Made by a program: the position numbers and the translations under genes. From Flagellimonas okinawensis (lineage in GTDB: Bacteria > Bacteroidota > Bacteroidia > Flavobacteriales > Flavobacteriaceae): 64,000 nt of DNA. Under the pieces are notes generated by a model. It made no database searches. It had not been told where the DNA came from and saw only the letters and a list, made by a program, of their open reading frames with translations. Shown here piece after piece: positions 8,401-15,150 of this stretch. The stretch's first letter is position 1, and every line of letters begins with the position of its first letter. The stretch lies in assembly GCF_029194005.1 (NCBI RefSeq), contig NZ_JARFVA010000003.1, positions 310,001 to 374,000 on the forward strand. The letters run 5' to 3'.

Positions 8401-9558
8401 TAAATCTATGACAGGTTGTGGAGTCAAAAGAATATCGTCTTGATCGTCCTCAATAAGATTATCGTTATTGGGAGTTGAATCTATATCAAATGCATCTGAA
8501 GCTGTAATTTGAGCTGTATTGGAATAATTTCCTGTAGGGTTGATATCGACAACAATGGTCAATGTTTCCATAGCGCTATTGGACACCGTCCCAACATTCC
8601 AAATCCCTGTAATAGGGTCATATGTTCCTGTGGTCGCTGAATATGAGTCAAAGCTAAACCCGGACAACAACTGGTCCTCGACCTGTACATTGGCTGCATC
8701 GTGGGGACCACTATTGGAAACTGTTATCTCAAAACTGGCCTGTTCGCCTACAAAAGGCGATAAATCCCCACCTACAATGGATTTGTTCAATGATAGATCG
8801 GCCTGAACAGGGGCAGCTTCAATATTGCCTTCATCATCTTCGCTTTGATCGCCATCGTCATTGTTGGGTGTACTGTCCGTATCGATTTGAGCGGCAAAAA
8901 TAATTTCAGCAACGTGGATGTACTCTCCTATAGTACCCGTTGGCGTGAGTACTGTAGCATTAAAGCTTAACGAAACCGTATTACTGCCTACCGGGACATT
9001 AAAACCAAACCAAGTTATTTTTTGAGAACCATCGACAGAACCAGAATTATCGATTGCTGTTATATTATTATAACCCGATGGTACAAAATAATCCAACACA
9101 ACATTGGTGGCACCAATATCCCCAAAATTGCTGATGTTTACCGTAAATGTGACTTCTTCTCCTATATCCGGTACTGCATTACTGGATACAATTTCTATTT
9201 CCAAGTCTATGGCCTCAACCGTTATACCAACTAAGTCTGATGCCGTATCGCAGCTTGGCCCAGAAACTGTCCACTCAAAAACATAATCTCCAGGGACCAA
9301 ATCCAATAGCTGGGTCTGGGGGTCATTGATATCATCGAAATTTACCGAGGTTGGTCCAGACAAACGGGACCATGTTCCGGAACCGCCTACTGGAGGCGTA
9401 TCCGCATCCATAAATACAGAAGTAACCTGAGATATTGTTTGATCGGGTCCTGCGTTTACTGCACAATCCTGAGCGTATCCTTTTTGTACCGAAGCCAGCA
9501 CAAGAAAAACCATCAATAAAAAAAACCTGATAAAAAAGGAGGTTTGGGGTTTGTTCAT
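5413..9558 (-). CDS. Giant DUF11-repeat surface protein with type B T9SS sorting domain
   Basis: A 1381-residue secreted protein. A signal peptide (about 1-29, ending KGYAQ) is followed by a PKD-like segment (NAGPDQT), then about nine DUF11-type repeats of roughly 130 residues. Most contain NxGPSDAxxVxVxDxLPxGY and end in an acidic DxDSTPNNxxxEDDQ-like motif that probably binds calcium. The C-terminus (about 1290-1381) has NEFSPNGDGVNDFFKI and IYNRWGNIVYQ, the gliding-motility-type (type B, CHU_C) sorting domain. The protein should be exported by type IX secretion and displayed on the surface; adhesion or gliding is inferred. The downstream PorP/SprF gene is probably its dedicated partner. 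Repeat number may vary between strains because the coding repeats resemble one another. Confidence 0.92.
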   Translation of the reverse strand: MNKPQTSFFIRFFLLMVFLVLASVQKGYAQDCAVNAGPDQTISQVTSVFMDADTPPVGGSGTWSRLSGPTSVNFDDINDPQTQLLDLVPGDYVFEWTVSGPSCDTASDLVGITVEAIDLEIEIVSSNAVPDIGEEVTFTVNISNFGDIGATNVVLDYFVPSGYNNITAIDNSGSVDGSQKITWFGFNVPVGSNTVSLSFNATVLTPTGTIGEYIHVAEIIFAAQIDTDSTPNNDDGDQSEDDEGNIEAAPVQADLSLNKSIVGGDLSPFVGEQASFEITVSNSGPHDAANVQVEDQLLSGFSFDSYSATTGTYDPITGIWNVGTVSNSAMETLTIVVDINPTGNYSNTAQITASDAFDIDSTPNNDNLIEDDQDDILLTPQPVIDLSLTKTIDKSPPLVSDNVRFTLTVTNAGPSDATNVEVTDLLPSGYTYVSDDSGGSYNENTGVWNVGSLVNGESISLSILCNVNASGDYDNIAEITGHDQTDIDSAPNNNAPGEDDQDGVSVVPEPLVDIAVSKTVDQFIPEVGEEILFTVTVQNDGPSDATNVVVTDVLATGYRLINATPSNGTYNGNNGSWVVGDLANGASETLEIAVEVLSAGNYSNTAELTNVSEQDSDSTPNNNNESEDDQQTIEPVVIPVADLLLRKSVNILSPYVGQEVIFTINITNLGPSDATGVEVMDLLPDGYTYVSHGTTAGIYSPTTGMWTLNGDMADVSTETLTIVAEVNNTGDYFNVTEVFASDQYDPNSIPNNNNVFENDQDNAGTTPIPSADLNLDISVDNATPDVGSEVTFTIVLLNEGPSDAIGIEVENRLPNGFTYVSDDSGGVFNPSNGIWNVGNLALGSQTELRIVAEVNPSGNYMVTTEVVDATFFDVDSTPDNSIVSEDDQDELTVLPRQVTDISVNKTINDMNPEVGDEVVFTIEVNNNGPNDASGLIIEDELENGYQFVSAITSAGLYDEIAGSWDLPSVSNGATETLTIRAIVLSSGEYQNTAELTALDTYDPDSTPNNNLGSEDDQATVIPVPGGLNDLSLSKTVDNGNPNVGDVVRFVISVTNNGPSDARNVEVTDRLPAGYTYESHSSTAGVYNPVSGVWNVNRTILNQDSESLEILAVVNPPIGAEDEYLNKTFISSSLYADPDSDPSTGIGEDDFADGIADDDEATAFVVPQVADIAITKSVNNVAPNIGDEVVFDITVTNQGTDDATHIGVQEELPLGYRFISAEVSMGTFDTEASFWEIESLAISETATLSLTVEVLDIEDYINRVGLVYMDQWDSNENNNSDEAFVEPSCLVVYNEFSPNGDGVNDFFKIDCISRYPGNTLQIYNRWGNIVYQTKSYNNDWDGTPNGRAMVQPEDQLPVGTYYYVLDLGDGSEPRTDWLYLNR

Positions 9559-9599
9559 AGTTTGTATGATGAGGTTTTCCTTACGTAGTAAGGCTTAAT

Positions 9600-9607
9600 C
9601 AAACTTA
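9600..9607 (-). promoter_or_regulatory. Candidate -7 promoter element for the DUF11-PorP operon
   Basis: Minus-strand TAAGTTTG fits TAnnTTTG, 42 bases before the ATG. A small inverted repeat (CCTTAC-gta-GTAAGG, 9579-9593) lies in the presumed leader. Confidence 0.4.
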
Positions 9608-9710
9608 TCAAGAACAGGGTAAAATGGAGAAGTTATGTTGTATGGCAAGATGGTTTTGTTGTGAAATGACAGATAACTGAAGAAAGAAACATCCCACTAT
9701 CATCATATAT

Positions 9711-9748
9711 AAAAACAAAAAGAGGCCCCGATTACCGGAACCTCTTTT
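9711..9748 (-). terminator. Terminator of the nrdB-nrdA operon
   Basis: AAAAAGAGG (9717-9725) pairs with CCTCTTTT (9741-9748); an inner CCG/CGG pair strengthens the stem. On the minus strand the hairpin is followed by TTTTTGTTTTT, starting 25 bases after the nrdA stop. Confidence 0.85.
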
Positions 9749-9773
9749 AATTTAGAATTGGTTATTTACTTTC

Positions 9774-11564
9774 CTATGCCTCGCAGCTTACACAATCCTT
9801 CTTTTGTTTGAATTTTTGTGCCGCGTTCATGCTGTGCTGATAATACAAGGATTTAAGACCTAGTTTCCAAGCGGTAACATGGATTTTGTTGATATCCTTT
9901 GTCGGCATCTCCGGATGTACAATGATGTTCACCGATTGCCCTTGATCGATATGATTTTGCCTATTGGCCGCTTGATAGATAATGTCCATTTGATCGATCT
10001 CGGAATAGGTTTTAAAAACAGCCTTTTCTTCTTCCGTTAAAAAGTCAAGGTGCTGTACAGACCCATCCATATCACGTATACTCTTCCAAACTTCGTTGGT
10101 ATTTTGGCCTTTCTCCTCCAACAAATCCATTAAAAATGGGTTTTTGATGGTTGTCTTGATCTTGGCAATGTCCTTTACATAACAATTGGACCAGATCGGC
10201 TCTATTCCCTGGGAAACCTGACCTAGGATAAACGCAGATGAAGTTGTCGGTGCTATTGCATTCAATGTAGCATTTCGCCTTCCATATCCTTTCAACACTT
10301 CCGGTTCACCAAAACGTTCCGCCAATTGCTCGGATGCCTTGTAAGAACGTTCCTTGATTTCCCTAAAAATCTCGCTGTTCAAATTATAGGCCTCTTGACT
10401 GTTGAATGCATACCTTTTTGATTGCAACAAAGAGTGCCATCCTAGGGCCCCTAGACCCAAGGAACGGTTTTGTTTTGCAAAGTTGTAAGCCCTTTCCATA
10501 AATAGGAAAGTTTGTCTGTCATCCCTATCCGATGAATCCCTGTAAGCTTCCAATTTTTCAATAAACTCAGTGATTACCGCGTCCAAGAAGTGAACCATGG
10601 TCTCAACGGCATCGGTCTTCTTCCATTTATCGTAATGCATCAGGTTGATACTGGAAAGTACACATACAAAAGACCAGTCGTCGTTTGATGGCAACATGAT
10701 CTCAGTACATAGGTTACTGGCATAAATACGATGATCTTTGTCCTTGTAAACATCAGCTGCACCATCGTTGGCATTGTCGGAGAAGAACACATATGGATAT
10801 CCCATTTCTCCTCTACGTTGCAACACTTTGGCCCAAACCGTTCTCTTATCCGTATCGCCTTCGATCATCTCCTGCATCCACTGGTTGGTCACCGTTACAC
10901 CGTGGGTCAATTGCTGGATGGGGTTACCTTCGGTTCCTATTTCCAAAAATTCCATGATGTCTTTGTGGTCAATCGGTAAATATGGAGAAAAACGTCCGCG
11001 ACGAACCGAACCTTGGCTAACGACATCCACCATGGATTCGAACAACTGCATAATATGGACCGCTCCCGAAGCCTGTCCGTTATTCTTTACAGGCGCACCT
11101 CTGTGTCGGATTTTACCAAAATACCCTGATGTTCCACCACCAAGCTTGGACATCATCCCAACCTCTGACTGGGTATAAAGGATGTTCCCCATATCGTCAT
11201 CAATATGAGAACCAAAGCAACTGATGGGCAACCCTCGTTTTTTTCCAAAGTTTGACCATACTGGTGAAGCCAAAGAAAAGAAACCTTCGGACATATAACC
11301 ATAGAATTTGTCCGAATACCCCGGAATCTGCAAAATCTCCTCTGCCCTATCGCCAATCTCACGGATACGCTCCTCTGGGGTCACCCCTTCGGTAAGATAT
11401 CCTGAAGCCAAAAATTTTCGGCTATACTCGTTCAACCATTCAAATCCCTTGGTTTCCTCACTCTTTAGTTTGGACAAGGTATCCTTTCTTGCATTAACAA
11501 GTTCTTGTGTCTTATTATCTTGTTTTTGGTCAGTGGTCGGGGTTATTTGTGTTCTCTTCTCCAT
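9774..11564 (-). CDS. nrdA: Ribonucleoside-diphosphate reductase, large (catalytic) subunit without ATP-cone
   Basis: Class I ribonucleotide reductase alpha subunit, reducing ribonucleoside diphosphates to deoxy forms. Active-site regions are present: the first redox cysteine in PISCFGSH, the thiyl-radical cysteine with its nearby Glu in NLCTEIMLP, the second redox cysteine in CVLSSINL, and a C-terminal Cys pair (DCVSCEA) for re-reduction. At 596 residues it is well short of E. coli NrdA (761) because the N-terminal ATP-cone is missing; the cone is instead on the upstream NrdB. The 3-base gap to nrdB and the terminator behind it define a two-gene operon. This corresponds to the class described experimentally in Leeuwenhoekiella blandensis. 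Confidence 0.93.
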   Translation of the reverse strand: MEKRTQITPTTDQKQDNKTQELVNARKDTLSKLKSEETKGFEWLNEYSRKFLASGYLTEGVTPEERIREIGDRAEEILQIPGYSDKFYGYMSEGFFSLASPVWSNFGKKRGLPISCFGSHIDDDMGNILYTQSEVGMMSKLGGGTSGYFGKIRHRGAPVKNNGQASGAVHIMQLFESMVDVVSQGSVRRGRFSPYLPIDHKDIMEFLEIGTEGNPIQQLTHGVTVTNQWMQEMIEGDTDKRTVWAKVLQRRGEMGYPYVFFSDNANDGAADVYKDKDHRIYASNLCTEIMLPSNDDWSFVCVLSSINLMHYDKWKKTDAVETMVHFLDAVITEFIEKLEAYRDSSDRDDRQTFLFMERAYNFAKQNRSLGLGALGWHSLLQSKRYAFNSQEAYNLNSEIFREIKERSYKASEQLAERFGEPEVLKGYGRRNATLNAIAPTTSSAFILGQVSQGIEPIWSNCYVKDIAKIKTTIKNPFLMDLLEEKGQNTNEVWKSIRDMDGSVQHLDFLTEEEKAVFKTYSEIDQMDIIYQAANRQNHIDQGQSVNIIVHPEMPTKDINKIHVTAWKLGLKSLYYQHSMNAAQKFKQKKDCVSCEA

Positions 11565-11567
11565 AAT

Positions 11568-12842
11568 TTAAAAAAGGTCGTCGCTTGTTATACTTTGTGT
11601 TCTTTTGCTATAGTTGATGGATCTTTTTACAAAAAAGTCTCCGTGTTTTGTTCCTATGATCTCGTCATCGAACCATTCGGTCTGTTCCAATAGTTTTTGA
11701 TCGACATCGAATATTTTGGAAATGCCAATGCTCTCCAATGAATTATTGAATCTGTTTTTGATGAATTCGTTAACCAAGTTCTTTGGCAAGAAATCAAGTT
11801 CACCTTCTTCAAAGATCCAATCCACTATTTTGCTTTCTGCCTCAAATGCCTTTTCGCAGATATCTTGAATCATTTCCTTATAGGCATCATCGAACCATTC
11901 CGGATGTTCTTTTTTTATGATATTGATAATATCGATACCAAAATCACCGTGGATCTGCTCCTCTTTCGACGTCGCCTCAACGACATTCGAAATTCCCTTC
12001 AGTACGTTCTTGTGCTTGTTGAAGGCCATGATGATCAAAAACTGTGAGAATAGGGATACGTGCTCTATGAAAAGGGAGAACAAGAGTACCGATTCGGCAT
12101 AATCTTTATTGTTCTCGCTTTTGGCGTTTTTAAGTGCAGTCTCCAAATACTGCACCCTTTTCATGATTACCGGCTTTTTCTTTAGGTTCTCAAACTCTTT
12201 GTTCAATCCCAATATCTCCAACAAATGGGAATAGGCATCGTGGTGGCGCACTTCACTTTCTGCGAATGTTGCCCCAACGGAACCAATTTCAGGTTTTGGC
12301 ATTCTGTGGTAAATATCTCCCCAGAAAGATTTTACCGCAACCTCGATTTGTGAAATGGCCAGCATCGTGTTTTTGATGGCACTACGTTCCACATCCGATA
12401 AACCAGATTTAAAATCCTGGATATCGCTCGTGAAATTGAACTCGGTATGAATCCAGTAGGAATGCCTTATCGCTGGCACGTATTCATATAATTGTGGATA
12501 CTCGTAAGGCTTCAAATTGATACGCTTTTCGAAAATATCCGACTCACGCATCTGGGCCCGTTTGTTCCTATAAATAATGTATGCTTTTGCCGCATCGTGG
12601 AACTCACTATCCATTAGTTCGTTTTCCACAACATCTTGCACTTCCTCAACGGTCGGCAAATAATGTTCGTCTTGGCTCTTTCTCTCCAACAACACTTTGT
12701 TAACGTTGTCGGCAATGGTCTGCGCATCACTGATTTGGCCGTGCTCCACAGCTGTCATGGCCTTTAAGATTGCATTAGTAATCTTGTGTAAATCAAATTC
12801 TTGCGTACTAAAATCCCTCTTAGTTATCTGAGTAATCTGCAT
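11568..12842 (-). CDS. nrdB: Ribonucleoside-diphosphate reductase, radical-generating subunit with N-terminal ATP-cone
   Basis: A 424-residue beta subunit. Residues 1 to about 95 form an ATP-cone (starts QITKRDFSTQEFDLHKIT and ends near AKAYIIYRNKR), a domain normally found on NrdA. The ferritin-like body follows, with apparent metal ligands E167, E197, H200, E260, E295 and H298. Y204 sits at the position of the class Ia radical tyrosine. In L. blandensis such a cone makes the subunit form productive dimers with ATP and inactive tetramers with dATP, and evidence for a Mn(III)Mn(IV) centre was reported. The same overall control is inferred here; the metal cannot be read from sequence. First gene of the nrdB-nrdA operon. 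Confidence 0.94.
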   Translation of the reverse strand: MQITQITKRDFSTQEFDLHKITNAILKAMTAVEHGQISDAQTIADNVNKVLLERKSQDEHYLPTVEEVQDVVENELMDSEFHDAAKAYIIYRNKRAQMRESDIFEKRINLKPYEYPQLYEYVPAIRHSYWIHTEFNFTSDIQDFKSGLSDVERSAIKNTMLAISQIEVAVKSFWGDIYHRMPKPEIGSVGATFAESEVRHHDAYSHLLEILGLNKEFENLKKKPVIMKRVQYLETALKNAKSENNKDYAESVLLFSLFIEHVSLFSQFLIIMAFNKHKNVLKGISNVVEATSKEEQIHGDFGIDIINIIKKEHPEWFDDAYKEMIQDICEKAFEAESKIVDWIFEEGELDFLPKNLVNEFIKNRFNNSLESIGISKIFDVDQKLLEQTEWFDDEIIGTKHGDFFVKRSINYSKRTQSITSDDLF

Positions 12843-13293
12843 GAAGAAATCGGTTTGGAGTTGTAAAAAATAGCTTGACTGTAAAATTCACATTTTCTTG
12901 TTTTCAATTTTAAGTTACCCCGATCAGGTTCTTAACACTTTTATCAACATTCGTGTTTCGGGACAACAAAAAATCATGGGAACAAACGTAGAACAAGGGC
13001 TCGGAAAAAAAGCTGACTTTAATCTTTCATCGAAAATACTTTTTCACAGTTTCTTAACAGATCTGTTAATAATATGAGTGAGGGCAGAAAACACCTAGCC
13101 CAAACACTATTCCGATGAAATTTTACCAAAACATCAAGTTCAACTCAACAGTCCAACTTATACACAGGTCTAACCATAATCAAAACTCAAAACATTTGAA
13201 ACCTTTCCTTGAATTAATGAAGAGACCCAACCCTGCAAGAAAATCACCAATTCTTGTAAAATTTTTATTTTAGCCAAGAGCAAATCAAGCATT
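12843..13293. other. Divergent intergenic region between nrdB and the LOV-like gene
   Basis: 451 bases without a convincing gene. On the minus strand TACGTTTG (12990 down to 12983) fits the -7 consensus and could serve nrdB with a leader of roughly 140 bases. I looked for an NrdR-box-like palindrome and did not find one. A single DnaA-box-like TTATACACA occurs at 13158-13166. Confidence 0.5.
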
Positions 13294-13785
13294 ATGATCG
13301 ATACTCCCAACACTACCATTACTCCTATATTGAGTTTTGACTTTTATATTGAAAACTACCATAAGCTTACCTTATCCTTAAAAAAGGAGGTCGACCTCAA
13401 AGCACTCAACTCGGTGCTCCGAATTGAACTTGATGGTAAAACCAAACAAATAATCGAAGAGGAACCCTATGAGGCTATGGTAGTCACCTCACCTGACCGA
13501 CAAATTGTTTGGGTCAACCAGGGTTTTGCCGAAATGACGGGATACGACAAAAAGTTTGCATTGGGCAAAAACCCAAAATTTCTTCAAGGCGAAAAAACGG
13601 AAAAAGAAACCATCCACAACATAAGCAAGCATCTCAATCAACAACAGGTCTATAGTGGGTCAATAATAAATTATCGAAAAAATGGGGAACGGTATCGCTG
13701 CGACATCAAAATTTTGCCCTTGTACAATTCAAAACAAGAACTAACACATTTCATTGCCCTTGAAAGGGAAGCACCAGCCGCATAA
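13294..13785 (+). CDS. Short LOV-like PAS domain protein lacking the photoactive cysteine
   Basis: A 163-residue protein: an N-terminal helical cap of about 55 residues, then one PAS domain close to LOV photosensors. MTGYDKKFALGKNPKFLQGE (residues 81-100) aligns with the LOV signature GxNCRFLQ, and INYRKNGERY follows with the flavin-contacting Asn position (N126). The cysteine that forms the flavin adduct is proline (P94), and the last-strand glutamine is glutamate (E157, in FIALERE). It should therefore be unable to run the normal photocycle and may not bind flavin. No output domain is attached. It may act as a redox or protein-interaction module; that is inference. It lies just outside the mobile-element array. 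Confidence 0.8.
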   Translation: MIDTPNTTITPILSFDFYIENYHKLTLSLKKEVDLKALNSVLRIELDGKTKQIIEEEPYEAMVVTSPDRQIVWVNQGFAEMTGYDKKFALGKNPKFLQGEKTEKETIHNISKHLNQQQVYSGSIINYRKNGERYRCDIKILPLYNSKQELTHFIALEREAPAA

Positions 13786-13791
13786 AATTAA

Positions 13792-13825
13792 AAAAGCCTG
13801 AAAATCAATTGATTTTCAGGCTTTT
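13792..13825. terminator. 34-bp perfect palindrome, bidirectional terminator
   Basis: AAAAGCCTGAAAATCAA followed by its exact reverse complement (17+17). It ends the LOV-like gene on the plus strand (T-rich tail 13822-13831). On the minus strand it follows a short tRNA-Leu 3'-end remnant at 13832, so it is probably the original tRNA-Leu terminator. Confidence 0.85.
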
Positions 13826-13831
13826 GTTTTT

Positions 13832-13850
13832 GTACCTTGGGTGTGAATTC
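13832..13850 (-). repeat. Left attachment core of element 1 (tRNA-Leu 3'-end remnant)
   Basis: GTACCTTGGGTGTGAATTC matches 22989-23007 at 12 of 12 leading bases and 16 of 19 overall, and shares GTACCTTGGG with the intact tRNA-Leu. It borders a palindromic terminator as the other two copies do. The remnant is much shorter than the copy at 22989, through decay or a crossover nearer the tRNA end. Confidence 0.65.
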
Positions 13851-13915
13851 TTTATTAATAATATTTGATGTAAAATGATATTAATTAACTGTTTACCAGT
13901 TATTTAAATCATTTT

Positions 13916-13923
13916 TATATTTG
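13916..13923 (+). promoter_or_regulatory. Candidate -7 element for integrase 1
   Basis: TATATTTG fits TAnnTTTG and lies about 60 bases before the integrase ATG; TTTACC at 13892-13897 could serve as a weak -33. The leader it would make contains the 13959-13978 repeat, so integrase binding there could repress its own gene. Confidence 0.4.
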
Positions 13924-13958
13924 TAAGTTTTCTCTTCGTTTCGTATTTTTAGACGGAA

Positions 13959-13978
13959 ACCGTCACTTTTACGTCACT
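13959..13978 (+). repeat. Element 1 terminal repeat, left copy (candidate integrase arm site)
   Basis: ACCGTCACTTTTACGTCACT, identical to 22921-22940. In this copy GTCACTTTTA occurs twice in tandem (13962-13971 and 13973-13982). It lies 3 bases before the integrase start codon. Confidence 0.65.
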
Positions 13979-13981
13979 TTT

Positions 13982-15043
13982 ATGTCCGTACATATTCGAA
14001 GCAGAAAATTAAAATCGGGAGAGAAAAGTCTCTATTTGGATATTCACTATAATGGTGAAAGATGGAGAGAATTTTTAAAGATAAAAATCTCCCCTCAAGA
14101 TCCATCTAAAATAGAAAAAAGAAAGATTGCCGAGAGGATTCGTGCCAACAGGGAATTGGAACTGCTTTCCAATGGAACTGGACATGTCCCAGAGCATTTA
14201 AAGAAAATGAATTTCTTCCTTTTTGCGGAGAATTACATCAAGGAGTATAAAAACAAGGATGTACGAATCGTCGCCAGTTCAGTTGAAAAATTCAAAAAGG
14301 CCGTCGGAAATCCAAGATTGACCATCTCAGGAATAAGTCCAAGAACAATGACCTTGTTCAAAGACTATTTAGTCTATGATGCCGGTCTTTCAGGTGAAAC
14401 CGCACACAACTACTTCACCCGATTCAAAAAGGTTCTAAAGGCTGCAAAGGTTCAAGGTTATCTAAACGAAATGCCAACAACTGACATCCGGTTTTCAAAT
14501 CCCAACAAGGACGACACCTTAAAAAAACAAGTCTTGGACAGAGATGAATTGCAAGTACTTGCAAACACCAAATGCGGAAATGCTGCAGTTAAAAAAGCCT
14601 TTCTATTTGCGTGTTTCACTTCCCTTGGCCTTGCAGAGATCCGATTGCTCAAGTGGAAAAACATTAATAAAGGGCGTTTAATAACCCATAGGAACAAAAC
14701 AGGGGAGCTGATAAACAATAGACTTAGCCAAACCGCCATTAAAATACTTGGCCAACCAGATAACAAAGATGATTTCATCTTTGACCTACAATCACTTAGT
14801 GATAATGGTGCCAACAAAGCCATTCGACATTGGGTGGAAAGGGCGAAGATTGATAAACATATCACCTTTTATTGCGCCAGGCATACATTTGCCTGTCAGC
14901 TTTTGATCAATGGAGCCAACTTAAAAACTGTGGCAGATGCAATGGGACATAGCTCAACCAGAAGTACCTTGAAATATCTTAATCATGTACAAAAATTGCA
15001 AGATGAGGCCATTGACAAACTCCCTTATTTACAAATTGATTAA
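13982..15043 (+). CDS. Tyrosine recombinase (integrase 1), atypical catalytic set
   Basis: A 353-residue site-specific recombinase: N-terminal arm-binding region (1-60), SAM-like core-binding domain (about 75-170) and catalytic domain (about 185-340). ARHTFA (R300), MGH (H323) and KYLNH (nucleophile Y332) are present. At the usual Arg I position (G-L-R motif) the protein has Gly216 in SLGLAEIRLL, and the HxxR histidine is Tyr297. The CTnDOT integrase of Bacteroides is known to lack Arg I as well, so the enzyme may still work. It probably integrates element 1 at the tRNA-Leu 3' end; the core site lies 150 bases upstream of its start. Confidence 0.9.
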   Translation: MSVHIRSRKLKSGEKSLYLDIHYNGERWREFLKIKISPQDPSKIEKRKIAERIRANRELELLSNGTGHVPEHLKKMNFFLFAENYIKEYKNKDVRIVASSVEKFKKAVGNPRLTISGISPRTMTLFKDYLVYDAGLSGETAHNYFTRFKKVLKAAKVQGYLNEMPTTDIRFSNPNKDDTLKKQVLDRDELQVLANTKCGNAAVKKAFLFACFTSLGLAEIRLLKWKNINKGRLITHRNKTGELINNRLSQTAIKILGQPDNKDDFIFDLQSLSDNGANKAIRHWVERAKIDKHITFYCARHTFACQLLINGANLKTVADAMGHSSTRSTLKYLNHVQKLQDEAIDKLPYLQID

Positions 15044-15150
15044 TCATTTTAACTAATAATAATTTATCTGTGATTGAAACACCTCTTTCCAGTTTTAATT
15101 GATTAATGAGGCTTTTCGATGTTCTCCAGTCCATTCTTAATTCAGTCTCT

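Noticed and set aside
5413..9558. Recurrent DNA words (for example around TAGCATCACTAGGTCC) that could suggest a repeat array or CRISPR
   Set aside because: They lie in one intact 1381-codon frame and reflect the repeated DUF11 protein domains; spacing of about 390 bases and lack of identical repeats exclude CRISPR.
9774..11564. nrdA as N-terminally truncated
   Set aside because: The missing ATP-cone is present on NrdB, and the start lies 3 bases after the nrdB stop.
13158..13166. TTATACACA as a DnaA box
   Set aside because: A single imperfect box with no neighbours or origin context in a divergent promoter region.
12843..13293. NrdR-box operator for the nrdBA operon
   Set aside because: No paired palindromic boxes resembling the NrdR consensus were found in the upstream region.
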